From UBA5109 sp038148755 (GTDB lineage: Bacteria; Pseudomonadota; Gammaproteobacteria; Pseudomonadales; Pseudohongiellaceae): a stretch of 64,000 nucleotides of DNA. Where the stretch lies: assembly GCA_038148755.1 (NCBI GenBank), contig JAYQWA010000009.1:11737-75736 (forward strand), read 5' to 3'. Positions 54,226 to 61,875 of the stretch are shown piece by piece. How positions within the stretch are numbered: the first letter of the stretch is position 1; each line of letters starts with the position of its first letter. The position numbers and the translations under genes are program-made. The notes beneath the pieces were generated by a model that saw nothing but the letters and a program-made list of their open reading frames with translations, was not told the origin of the DNA and ran no database searches.

Positions 54226-54651
54226 ATGAGAAATTTAAAAATATTATCGTGCCTGCTGGTTATTTTGCCGATGGCTGCTTTGGCGCAGATGAATGTGCGA
54301 TTGGACGATGCCTATTCCAGAGAAATGCCGTCTAGTGCTGAAAATATAGCCGTTTATTTAACAATTCGTAATGTAGGCAGCCATGGTGTTAGTCTGGAAA
54401 GTGTCAGCAGTGATATCGCAGAGTCGGTAATGATTCATCGTTCTGTCATGGAAAATGGTATGATGACCATGCAACATGTTCCTGAGCTGCATATTCCCTC
54501 CCGGCAAAATGTAAAGCTGGAGCCTGGCGGTTTGCATATTATGCTGATGGGTGTGAGGCGACCACTGGAGGCCGGAGATGTGTTCAGAATGAATTTGAGT
54601 TTCAGTAATGGCGTTGTACTAAGGGTCGATGTACCAGTACTGGAGAATTAA
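54226..54651 (+). CDS. periplasmic copper chaperone PCu(A)C-family protein
   Basis: A 141-residue exported protein (signal peptide ending ALA). The mature part has the PCuAC pattern: VMIHRSVMENGMMTMQHV followed by the strand LEPGGLHIMLMGVRRPLEAGD, which supplies the His and Met ligands for Cu(I). Such proteins deliver copper to cytochrome oxidase. ATGs at 54217 and 54220 are also in frame, but GGA is best spaced for 54226. No Sco gene is beside it. Confidence 0.85.
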   Translation: MRNLKILSCLLVILPMAALAQMNVRLDDAYSREMPSSAENIAVYLTIRNVGSHGVSLESVSSDIAESVMIHRSVMENGMMTMQHVPELHIPSRQNVKLEPGGLHIMLMGVRRPLEAGDVFRMNLSFSNGVVLRVDVPVLEN

Positions 54652-54712
54652 ATTTTCCGTGGATAGTCAATAAACAATGAGACGCTAAGTCTCAGTTTCC
54701 TTTCAACTTCTT

Positions 54713-55000
54713 ATGGTTCCAGCCGAGAACACAATAGTAGTTAATGTTAGACCTGGCTCCAAATCAGGTAAGACCACTATTTCCGGAAAGCTGGATATCA
54801 GTAATCTGTTACAGGGTATTACCAGTTGGACGGTTGAATCGACAACGGCACCGACAGGGACTTATGGTGCAACCATTGAAGCTACTGCAGTTGACCCTGC
54901 AGACCCATTGCCTGCACCGATGCCTACTTTGCTGCTGACTGTAACACCACCAGGGTCAAATCCAACTCAATTTTCCTGGCCGATAAATATAGCTCGCTAA
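54713..55000 (+). CDS. small hypothetical protein, doubtful
   Basis: A 95-residue frame between the PCuAC gene and the acs stop. It has no signal peptide, no clear ribosome site before its ATG, and a composition rich in Thr, Pro and Ala (DPADPLPAPMPT). Beta-strand-like spacing is suggested but no family is recognised. It may be non-coding; it is listed because it fills the whole interval on the gene-rich strand. No terminator is visible between it and acs. Confidence 0.35.
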   Translation: MVPAENTIVVNVRPGSKSGKTTISGKLDISNLLQGITSWTVESTTAPTGTYGATIEATAVDPADPLPAPMPTLLLTVTPPGSNPTQFSWPINIAR

Positions 55001-55005
55001 TTTAT

Positions 55006-56937
55006 TTAAGGCCGGTTTTCAATCAGGTGGTCAACCACAGAAGGATCAGCCAGGGTTGATGTATCACCCAGGCTGTCCAGTTCATTGGCGGCAATTTTGC
55101 GCAGGATACGACGCATTATTTTGCCGGAACGTGTTTTAGGCAGGCCGGGGGCCCACTGAATCACATCAGGTTTCGCAATCGGGCCAATCTCTTTGGTAAC
55201 CATTGCAATTAACTCTTTCTTTAATTCGTCACTTTCTTCAATGCCGATCATCAGTGTGACATAGGCATAAATTCCCTGACCCTTAATATCATGTGGGAAA
55301 CCGACAACAGCAGCTTCTGCCACAGATGGATGCAAGACCAGTGCACTTTCTATTTCAGCGGTTCCTAAACGGTGGCCACTGACATTAAGAACATCATCAA
55401 CACGTCCCGTTATCCAGTAATAGCCGTCTTCATCACGGCGGGCACCATCACCTGTAAAGTAATAACCCGGGTATGTTGTATAGTAAGTTTCTACACAGCG
55501 TTGGTGATCGCCGTAAACTGAACGTAACTGACTGGGCCAGCTCTGGGTAATAACCAGGTTTCCCGAAACGGCGCCTTCCAGAATTTTACCTTCGGCACCA
55601 ACCAAAGCGGGTTTGATTCCAAAAAAAGGCAGGGTGGCAGAACCTGGTTTGAGGTCTGTTACTCCCGGTATCGGGGTGATCATGAGGCCGCCAGTTTCAG
55701 TCTGCCACCAGGTATCCACAATCGGGCATTGCTCCTTGCCAACCTGATGGTAATACCATTCCCAGGCTTCCGGGTTAATGGGTTCTCCTACACTGCCCAG
55801 AATTCGCAGGGAGTCTCTTGAAGAGCTTTGCAAAGGGGCATTGCCTTGTGCCATCAGTGCTCGTAAGGCAGTAGGTGCCGTATAGAATGAATTTACCTGA
55901 TATTTATCGACTATTTGCCACATACGACTGGCATCAGGGTAGGTAGGAACACCTTCAAACATAAGGGTTATTGCAGCATTGGCCAAAGGGCCATAAACAA
56001 TATAGGAGTGTCCGGTAACCCAGCCAACATCCGCTGTGCACCAGTAGATATCGCCATCATGGTAGTCAAAAACATAATAATGAGTCATGGCTGCCTGCAA
56101 CAGATAACCCGCAGTGGTATGCAATACACCTTTAGGCTTACCAGTGGAACCCGAGGTGTAAAGAATAAACAAAGGGTCTTCACTGTCCATGGCTTCGGGT
56201 TCACATTCGGCACTGACGTCCTGTATAGCTTCGTGATACCAGATGTCTCTGCCTTGTTGCCAGTTGATGTTGTTGCCTGTGCGTTTAACAACCAGCACAG
56301 TATGAACATTCGGGTAGCTATTGAGTGCTTTATCGGTATTGTCCTTTAAAGGAATTAAACGACCACCGCGCACGCCTTCGTCAGCCGTAATTACCGTCTG
56401 GCAGTCTGAATCCAGGATCCGGTCTTTCAATGCTTCAGGAGAAAAGCCGCCGAAGACCACTGAATGAATGGCGCCAATACGGGCGCAGGCCAACATGGCA
56501 AAAGCTGCTTCAGGAATCATGGGCATGTAAATGCAAACCCGGTCGCCTTTACTGACACCACGCTGTTTCAGGATATTTGCCATCTGGCAAACATGATCAT
56601 GCAATTCCTGGTAAGTGATTTTTTTATCCGTACCTGGTTCATCGCCTTCCCAGATTATGGCTGTTTGATTTGCCCGATCCGGTAAATGACGGTCAATACA
56701 GTTCACGCTGACATTAAGTTTGCCGCCATCAAACCAATTGAAGGTTCCGGTTTTCATGTCACCCTGGTAGACATCGGTGAAAGGCTGGGACCAATCCAGG
56801 AAGCGCTTAGCCTGATCCGCCCAAAAGGTCTGCGGATCATCAATGGATTGCTGATAAAGGCTTAAGTATTCTTCTAGGCTGAGGTGGGAATGGGCTTTTG
56901 ATGTTTCAGAGACTGGGTATATATGTTGCTCGGACAT
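55006..56937 (-). CDS. acs: acetyl-CoA synthetase
   Basis: Acs (643 residues), an AMP-forming ligase activating acetate. It has the adenylation motif LYTSGSTGKPKGVLHTT, WCTADVGWVTGHSY, the TWWQTETGG region, YFTGDGARRDEDGYYWITGRVDDVLNVSGHRLGTAE and the C-terminal acylatable Lys in PKTRSGKIMRRILRK. In Pseudomonas an acs lies near panD-panC in this region, matching the order here without pgi. In that genus acetate and other secondary carbon use are under Crc/CrcZ control, so its place downstream of a crcZ-like locus is notable (inference). Confidence 0.97.
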   Translation of the reverse strand: MSEQHIYPVSETSKAHSHLSLEEYLSLYQQSIDDPQTFWADQAKRFLDWSQPFTDVYQGDMKTGTFNWFDGGKLNVSVNCIDRHLPDRANQTAIIWEGDEPGTDKKITYQELHDHVCQMANILKQRGVSKGDRVCIYMPMIPEAAFAMLACARIGAIHSVVFGGFSPEALKDRILDSDCQTVITADEGVRGGRLIPLKDNTDKALNSYPNVHTVLVVKRTGNNINWQQGRDIWYHEAIQDVSAECEPEAMDSEDPLFILYTSGSTGKPKGVLHTTAGYLLQAAMTHYYVFDYHDGDIYWCTADVGWVTGHSYIVYGPLANAAITLMFEGVPTYPDASRMWQIVDKYQVNSFYTAPTALRALMAQGNAPLQSSSRDSLRILGSVGEPINPEAWEWYYHQVGKEQCPIVDTWWQTETGGLMITPIPGVTDLKPGSATLPFFGIKPALVGAEGKILEGAVSGNLVITQSWPSQLRSVYGDHQRCVETYYTTYPGYYFTGDGARRDEDGYYWITGRVDDVLNVSGHRLGTAEIESALVLHPSVAEAAVVGFPHDIKGQGIYAYVTLMIGIEESDELKKELIAMVTKEIGPIAKPDVIQWAPGLPKTRSGKIMRRILRKIAANELDSLGDTSTLADPSVVDHLIENRP

Positions 56938-56985
56938 TACTGGCTAACCTCTATGGCCTTTTGTGCTCCGATTCAGAACCCGCTG

Positions 56986-57366
56986 TTATGCTGCTTGAAC
57001 CGGAATTGTGTTGCTTGAGCGAGTTATAGTATTCGTTTCATCGAGATATACCAAGCGAGGTTTGTAGTTTAATAATTCCTGCTCGTTATAACTGCAATAG
57101 GCGCAAATAATCAGGCGATCACCTACAGCCGCCTTGTGAGCTGCAGCGCCGTTGACCGAAATGACTTTTGAGCCGGCTTCAGCGCGAATAGCATAAGTTG
57201 TAAAGCGTTCACCATTACTGACGTTATATATCTGGATTTGCTCATATTCGCGAATACCCGAGAAATCCAACAAATCACTGTCTATCGCGCAGGAGCCTTC
57301 ATAGTCGAGCTCTGAGTGAGTGACACAAGCGCGGTGCAGTTTTGCTTTCAACATGGTGCTGTTCAA
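56986..57366 (-). CDS. panD: aspartate 1-decarboxylase
   Basis: PanD (126 residues) makes beta-alanine for pantothenate. The zymogen self-cleaves at Gly-Ser in LDYEGSCAID to form the pyruvoyl group; the active-site Lys is in MLKAKLHRACVTH. The start is a TTG at 57366 with AGAGGA upstream, and gives the usual four residues before the ML that the family shows. It is separated from panC by 109 bases and follows the panB-panC pair. Confidence 0.95.
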   Translation of the reverse strand: MNSTMLKAKLHRACVTHSELDYEGSCAIDSDLLDFSGIREYEQIQIYNVSNGERFTTYAIRAEAGSKVISVNGAAAHKAAVGDRLIICAYCSYNEQELLNYKPRLVYLDETNTITRSSNTIPVQAA

Positions 57367-57475
57367 ACCTGGATCCTCTTAATAATTAACAGTCACATCA
57401 GTTAGTTAGTGATGCCGATAATCCGATGAAAGGGGCGTAATTATCGCTGAAACATGGTAAACGCGCAAATATTGC

Positions 57476-58330
57476 TCAGCTTAATGTGATTGCAAGATTG
57501 TCGATTAAGCGCGTCTTATCAAGGTAGGCCGCGGTCAGTATGACCAGGTTTTTATCAGCAGGCTTAGCAGGTTGCAGAGATTGAGCATGACAAATGGAAA
57601 AATAATCGGGTTGAAGTCCGGCAGAGGAAATATTTTTTAGCGCAGCTTGCTCCAATTCAGAAAAATTAAGTTTGGAATCTTGTTGAAGGCTGTTAGCGGT
57701 ATTTTGAAGGTTCTGATAGAGAACCGCAGCCTGCTTTTTTTGTTCAGCGCTAAGGTAGTTATTTCTTGAGCTGAGCGCGAGGCCAGAATCTTCCCGTACC
57801 GTTGCGATGCTGATGATTTCCACCGGAATGTTCAGGTCTGCCACCAGTTTTTTAATCATGCTGAGCTGCTGATAGTCCTTCTGACCGAAATAGGCTATAT
57901 CAGGCTGGCAGATATTTAAAAGTTTGGTAACAACTGTACAAACTCCATCAAAATGTCCCGGCCTGCTTGCGCCACAATGTAGTTTATTTAAACCTGGAAT
58001 CGTAACCAGAGTTTCAAGTTCCGGACCATCTGGATAGATTTCTTCAACATCGGGTGCAAACACCACATTACAATCCTGCGATTCAAGCGCGGCTACATCG
58101 TCTTCAAAACTACGTGGGTAATTTTGCAAATCTTCACTGGGTCCGAACTGGGTCGGGTTTATAAAGATTGTTGTAAGGATAAAGTCGCATTGTTCACGCG
58201 CTTTTTTTACCAGTGAAAAATGGCCTGCATGTAAATTACCCATGGTTGGCACCAAGCCAATTTTAAGCCCCTCATTTTTAACCTGTTTAAGGGCCTGTCT
58301 GAGGTCTGTAATTGTCCGGTAAATTTGCAT
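57476..58330 (-). CDS. panC: pantothenate synthetase
   Basis: PanC (284 residues) joins pantoate and beta-alanine with ATP. GLVPTMGNLHAGHFSLV (HIGH-like), FINPTQFGPSEDLQNYPR, CGASRPGHFDGVCTVVTKLLNI and the YFGQKDYQQL motif are complete. It starts 25 bases after panB. Length is normal. Confidence 0.97.
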   Translation of the reverse strand: MQIYRTITDLRQALKQVKNEGLKIGLVPTMGNLHAGHFSLVKKAREQCDFILTTIFINPTQFGPSEDLQNYPRSFEDDVAALESQDCNVVFAPDVEEIYPDGPELETLVTIPGLNKLHCGASRPGHFDGVCTVVTKLLNICQPDIAYFGQKDYQQLSMIKKLVADLNIPVEIISIATVREDSGLALSSRNNYLSAEQKKQAAVLYQNLQNTANSLQQDSKLNFSELEQAALKNISSAGLQPDYFSICHAQSLQPAKPADKNLVILTAAYLDKTRLIDNLAITLS

Positions 58331-58355
58331 GTGGCTTGGACGAACTTAAAAGTCT

Positions 58356-59150
58356 TTAGCTGTAAGACTGCTCAGGGCCAGGGAAGCTTCCATCTTTAAC
58401 TGCAGCTACATAAGCTTTTATAGCACCAGGGATGCCACCTGTTGACTCGGTTAAAAAGTTTTTTACAAACTTGGGTGTGATGGGTGAAATTCCCAGGACA
58501 TCATGCATAACCATGATCTGGCCATCAACATCTTTGCCTGCGCCAATCCCAATAACCGGGATCGTGAGTTTTTCGCTGATTTTAGCCGCCAAAGCAGCTG
58601 GAATACATTCCAGTAAAAGCATGTTGGCACCATACTCTTCCAGCATCATTGCTTCCTGAATGATTGTATTGGCCTGATCAGGATCCCTGCCTTGCACTCT
58701 GAAACCACCCAGCCTGTTAATTGACTGCGGTGTTAAGCCCATATGGGCACAGACGGGAATTCCGCGTTCGGTCAGTAATCGTGTACTTTCAGCAATCCAG
58801 GCCCCACCTTCCAATTTTACAACCTGAGCGCCGGCGCGCATTAAACGGGCGGCGTTTTCCAGAGTCTGGCTTTCAGATGAGTAAGACATAAACGGTAGAT
58901 CGCCAATGATTAAAGCACCCTGATTGCCACGCTTTACACACTGCAAGTGATAAATGATATCTTCCATGGTTACGGGGATAGTGGAGTCATGGCCCTGCAG
59001 TACCATGCCTAAAGAGTCGCCAACCAGAATAACTTCAACCCCGACTTCACAGAACAGTTTTGCAAACAGGGCATCATAAGCAGTGATACAGGCAAACTTG
59101 TCGCCTGTTTTTTTCATTTCCTGCAAAGTGTGGAGCGTGATTGGGTTCAA
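58356..59150 (-). CDS. panB: 3-methyl-2-oxobutanoate hydroxymethyltransferase
   Basis: PanB (264 residues) makes ketopantoate. It has ITAYDALFAKLF, VGDSLGMVLQGHDSTIPVTMEDIIYH with the metal-binding Asp, VKLEGGAW, AHMGLTPQSINRLGGFRVQGR and PVIGIGAGKDVDGQIMV. It lies between the deoxynucleoside kinase and panC. Confidence 0.97.
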   Translation of the reverse strand: MNPITLHTLQEMKKTGDKFACITAYDALFAKLFCEVGVEVILVGDSLGMVLQGHDSTIPVTMEDIIYHLQCVKRGNQGALIIGDLPFMSYSSESQTLENAARLMRAGAQVVKLEGGAWIAESTRLLTERGIPVCAHMGLTPQSINRLGGFRVQGRDPDQANTIIQEAMMLEEYGANMLLLECIPAALAAKISEKLTIPVIGIGAGKDVDGQIMVMHDVLGISPITPKFVKNFLTESTGGIPGAIKAYVAAVKDGSFPGPEQSYS

Positions 59151-59169
59151 ATTAGTTCCTGCTTTAGTT

Positions 59170-59853
59170 TTAAATCAGAGCCGGTTTGGGGTTGAAGAAA
59201 TGACGGCTACCCTTACGCGTGCTGAGAATATGTTCTACCAGTTGCGAATAATCCTCATCATTGTTTACCAGGTCAATTTCAGCGCTATTTACCACGAACA
59301 GACTGCTTTCATCATAGTAGTGGAAAAAATTTGTATAAGCATCTATCAAATTCAGTAAATAGTTTCGGTCAATTGACTGTTCATGAGCGATACCACGATT
59401 TTGAATACGTTCAAACAACACATCCACAGGAGCCTGTAAATAAATAACCAAATCAGGCTTTGGTGCATCAATAGTGAGATGGTCATAGACATTTTCGTAC
59501 AGCTGGTACTCGTCAGCATCAAGGTTCTGACGGGCAAAAATACGATCCTTTTCCATCAGAAAGTCAGCAACACGTACGGGTTCAAACATATCATCCTGAC
59601 GTAATTCCTGTAGTTGTTGGGCGCGCTGAAAAAGAAAAAAAAGCTGGGTCGATAGCGCGTTCTGTTTGGGGTTTTTGTAAAAACGACTTAGAAAAGGATT
59701 GTCTTCACTTTTTTCAAGCAGGGTATCGTAATTAAAACTAGCAGCGAGTCGCTTAGCCAAGCTGGTTTTACCAACGCCTATAGGGCCTTCAATAGCGATA
59801 TAACGTGGAATATTAGGGCTGGATATCGGAATACTTGTTACGCTATCTGACAC
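59170..59853 (-). CDS. deoxynucleoside kinase family protein
   Basis: A 227-residue dNK-fold kinase. Walker A is EGPIGVGKTS (residues 22-31), the nucleoside-binding segment includes FLFQRAQQLQEL, and ADFLMEKDRIFA carries the family Asp-Arg-type substrate motif. It probably phosphorylates deoxyadenosine or deoxyguanosine in salvage. In the Pseudomonas version of this cluster folK sits here between pcnB and panB, while folK lies next to folB in this window, so this gene replaces it. Confidence 0.9.
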   Translation of the reverse strand: MSDSVTSIPISSPNIPRYIAIEGPIGVGKTSLAKRLAASFNYDTLLEKSEDNPFLSRFYKNPKQNALSTQLFFLFQRAQQLQELRQDDMFEPVRVADFLMEKDRIFARQNLDADEYQLYENVYDHLTIDAPKPDLVIYLQAPVDVLFERIQNRGIAHEQSIDRNYLLNLIDAYTNFFHYYDESSLFVVNSAEIDLVNNDEDYSQLVEHILSTRKGSRHFFNPKPALI

Positions 59854-59901
59854 ATCGGTACCATTTGCAAGGTTGTTGCATTAATGCGAAAAAGTTTATG
59901 C

Positions 59902-61305
59902 TCAATGAATTGCTTTTTTACTTGTGCGACTAGATTTTACCCTGCGTTTGCGGGCTTTTGAAAGCGATGACTTCTGCAAGCTTTGTTGCAAGGCCTGTTG
60001 TCCCTGAGAATCAGCACTCTGATAGTCTGTCCACCATTTTCCCAGTCCATGTAAATCTTCACCACTGGCTTCTCGTAATAAAAGAAAGTCATAAGCAGCC
60101 CGAAATCGCTTCTTGCCGAGTAATAAGGCGGCTCTTTTGCCGTTACGGCGCTCCAGGCGTAATTGATATTCCCAGATTTCTTTCATGGGTGTGCTGAAGC
60201 GTTTGGGTATGGCAATACGTGTTAGCTGCTGCTCAATAATTGCTTGTCCGGCTTCATGCATGGCTAGCATTGGCGCTATACCCGTAGAGACATTTTGTTG
60301 GAAAAGTCTTCTGACAGCAGGCCAAAGTATGGAAGCCAGCAGAAAGGCTGGAGTCACACTCTTTGCACTTAAGATACGATCATCAGTACTTTGGAATGCA
60401 CCTTCCAGCATATATTTATCCCTGGAGTCTGCAAAAGTTAGCAGCTTGGCAAGAGGAGGGAACAAGATGCCAAATACCTGGTATGAAATCAGTTTATTGA
60501 AGGTGAGCAGCCCCTTGCCATTAAAAAACAGCTTGAGAAATTCATCAAACAGTCTGGCCGGAGGAATCGACTCCAGTAAATGGGCACAGGCTTCGATGGG
60601 TTCTTCCGTATTCGCTTCAATGGAAAAATCCAGTTTGCTCGCAAGCCTTATAGCACGCAGTATTCTGACGGGATCTTCTCTGTAACGTTGTTCAGCGTTT
60701 CCAATTATGCGTAAGACGCGATTTTGAATATCTTGCATACCATGACAAAAATCATGCACGGTAAAACCCCGAACTGTGTAGTAGAGGGCATTAACAGTGA
60801 AGTCACGGCGTAAAGCATCTTCTTCAATGGTTCCGTAAACATTATCTCTGAGAATCATGCCACTTTGATTATGCGCAGAGTCGAGATGTTTTACATTGCG
60901 TGCGAGGCTGTTACCCTGAATTTTGGTGCTCTCGCTGGCTTGAGCACGGAATGTAGATACCTCAATGATTTCACGCCCAAAGTGGACATGTACTATACGG
61001 AAACGCCTGCCGATTATTCTGGAATTCCTGAAAACTTTTGCAATTTGTTCTGGCTCGGCATTGGTTGCTACATCAAAATCTTTCGGGTGTAAATCTATAA
61101 GAAGATCACGCACGCCACCACCAACTAGATAAGCGTCAAAACCGGCATCATTTAACTTGTATAGAACTTTTAACGCAGCGGGGCTGATCTGTTTTCGGGA
61201 AATCCCATGGTCAGCGCGGTGGATGACGACAGAATCTGTATCAGGAGGGTTTAATTGTTTTGAAGATTTGGTCAAAGTTATTTGCTGTAAAACTAAAGTC
61301 CTCAT
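59902..61305 (-). CDS. pcnB: poly(A) polymerase I
   Basis: PcnB (467 residues from the ATG at 61305) adds poly(A) tails to RNA and promotes decay. Nucleotidyltransferase signatures are YLVGGGVRDLL and HPKDFDVATNA (catalytic Asp pair), then DALRRDFTVNALYY and EDPVRILRAIRLASKL; the C-terminus is a basic tail (KARKRRVKSSRTSKK). An upstream frame with hydrophobic residues to 61395 is unlikely. The RNA-binding C-terminus separates it from Cca. It lies downstream of the crcZ-like RNA, as in Pseudomonas. Confidence 0.94.
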   Translation of the reverse strand: MRTLVLQQITLTKSSKQLNPPDTDSVVIHRADHGISRKQISPAALKVLYKLNDAGFDAYLVGGGVRDLLIDLHPKDFDVATNAEPEQIAKVFRNSRIIGRRFRIVHVHFGREIIEVSTFRAQASESTKIQGNSLARNVKHLDSAHNQSGMILRDNVYGTIEEDALRRDFTVNALYYTVRGFTVHDFCHGMQDIQNRVLRIIGNAEQRYREDPVRILRAIRLASKLDFSIEANTEEPIEACAHLLESIPPARLFDEFLKLFFNGKGLLTFNKLISYQVFGILFPPLAKLLTFADSRDKYMLEGAFQSTDDRILSAKSVTPAFLLASILWPAVRRLFQQNVSTGIAPMLAMHEAGQAIIEQQLTRIAIPKRFSTPMKEIWEYQLRLERRNGKRAALLLGKKRFRAAYDFLLLREASGEDLHGLGKWWTDYQSADSQGQQALQQSLQKSSLSKARKRRVKSSRTSKKAIH

Positions 61306-61381
61306 TCTACACAAGATTCGGCATATCTGCATAAGTGTTGTACAAATGAAGATGCATAAATATGATAAATAAAAAGCAAAT

Positions 61382-61416
61382 AAAAAAGCCGGCAAGATTT
61401 AAATCTTACCGGCTTT
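61382..61416 (-). terminator. Rho-independent terminator of the crcZ-like transcript
   Basis: On the - strand AAAAGCCGGTAAGATTT pairs with AAATCTTGCCGGCTTTT (one mismatch, essentially no unpaired loop bases in the drawn form) and is followed by a T-rich run. It lies upstream of pcnB, not behind a protein gene, so it must end a transcript starting in the intergenic region. Confidence 0.85.
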
Positions 61417-61668
61417 TCAAACCTTGGTTTTTATTATTATTTTTATTACATCCCTGTAGCAAAAATCGGAAACAAATTGTTGCCTTTTTCAGGGCAATTA
61501 TCCCTTAAATTGACCTCACGCTTCCCCCCTTGCTGTGCTGATTTTTCAGTTCTTAAAGCTTGGGTGCAGTTCAATTATTAATTTAGCTGCAAACCTGGGT
61601 CATGCAATTGCTCTGTCGATATATTGTTATTGTTATTAGTTTTTAATTATTAACGACAGACAATCTGC
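61382..61668 (-). ncRNA. crcZ: CrcZ-like Hfq/Crc-sequestering small RNA candidate
   Basis: The 480 bases between cbrB and pcnB hold no plausible gene. On the - strand a near-consensus sigma-54 promoter (61679-61694) would start a transcript near 61668, ending at the terminator at 61382-61416: about 285 nt. The RNA has an A-rich CA motif near its 5' end (AATAACAATAACAATA, 61637-61622) and a second A-rich ARN-type stretch, TAATAAAAATAATAATAA, near its 3' end (about 61448-61431). These match what is known of Pseudomonas CrcZ, a longer (about 400 nt) RNA between cbrB and pcnB that titrates Hfq-Crc. Position, promoter class, motifs and terminator are seen; the function is inferred. Confidence 0.72.
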
Positions 61669-61678
61669 CTGTTATTAA

Positions 61679-61694
61679 AGCAGTATTTATGCCA
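61679..61694 (-). promoter_or_regulatory. sigma-54 (-24/-12) promoter
   Basis: Reading the - strand, TGGCATAAATACTGC contains the invariant GG (61693-61692) and GC (61681-61680) exactly 10 bases apart and matches TGGCAC-N5-TTGC at nine of ten fixed positions less one in each element. It faces away from cbrB and toward the crcZ-like RNA; a sigma-54 activator is encoded immediately upstream. Confidence 0.8.
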
Positions 61695-61803
61695 ATTGTG
61701 CATATTTTTTTTAAAATATAATAAAATCAATAAGATATCTTCCAAAATGTGCAAATTGGGCTTTTCCAAAAATGACAGTTTGTAAACGAGAGTGATAAGA
61801 ATT

Positions 61804-61839
61804 GTAACTAGAGAAGATTAGGAAGGGTAGATAGGTAAC
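61804..61839 (-). promoter_or_regulatory. possible CbrB upstream activating sites
   Basis: Two GTTAC cores on the - strand (61808-61804 and 61839-61835) lie 31 bases apart, near three helical turns, about 110 and 140 bases upstream of the -24 element. A related GTTTAC is at about 61787-61782. This is the distance at which sigma-54 activators bind. I recall GTTAC-like cores in Pseudomonas CbrB sites, but the assignment is inference. Confidence 0.4.
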
Positions 61840-61875
61840 ACAAGACTTGGATTTTTGGTTTGCTGAATTTTTCTG

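Noticed and set aside
61306..61395. Hydrophobic N-terminal extension of pcnB
   Set aside because: It lies between the terminator of the crcZ-like RNA and the conserved protein, has no ribosome site, and is foreign to poly(A) polymerases.
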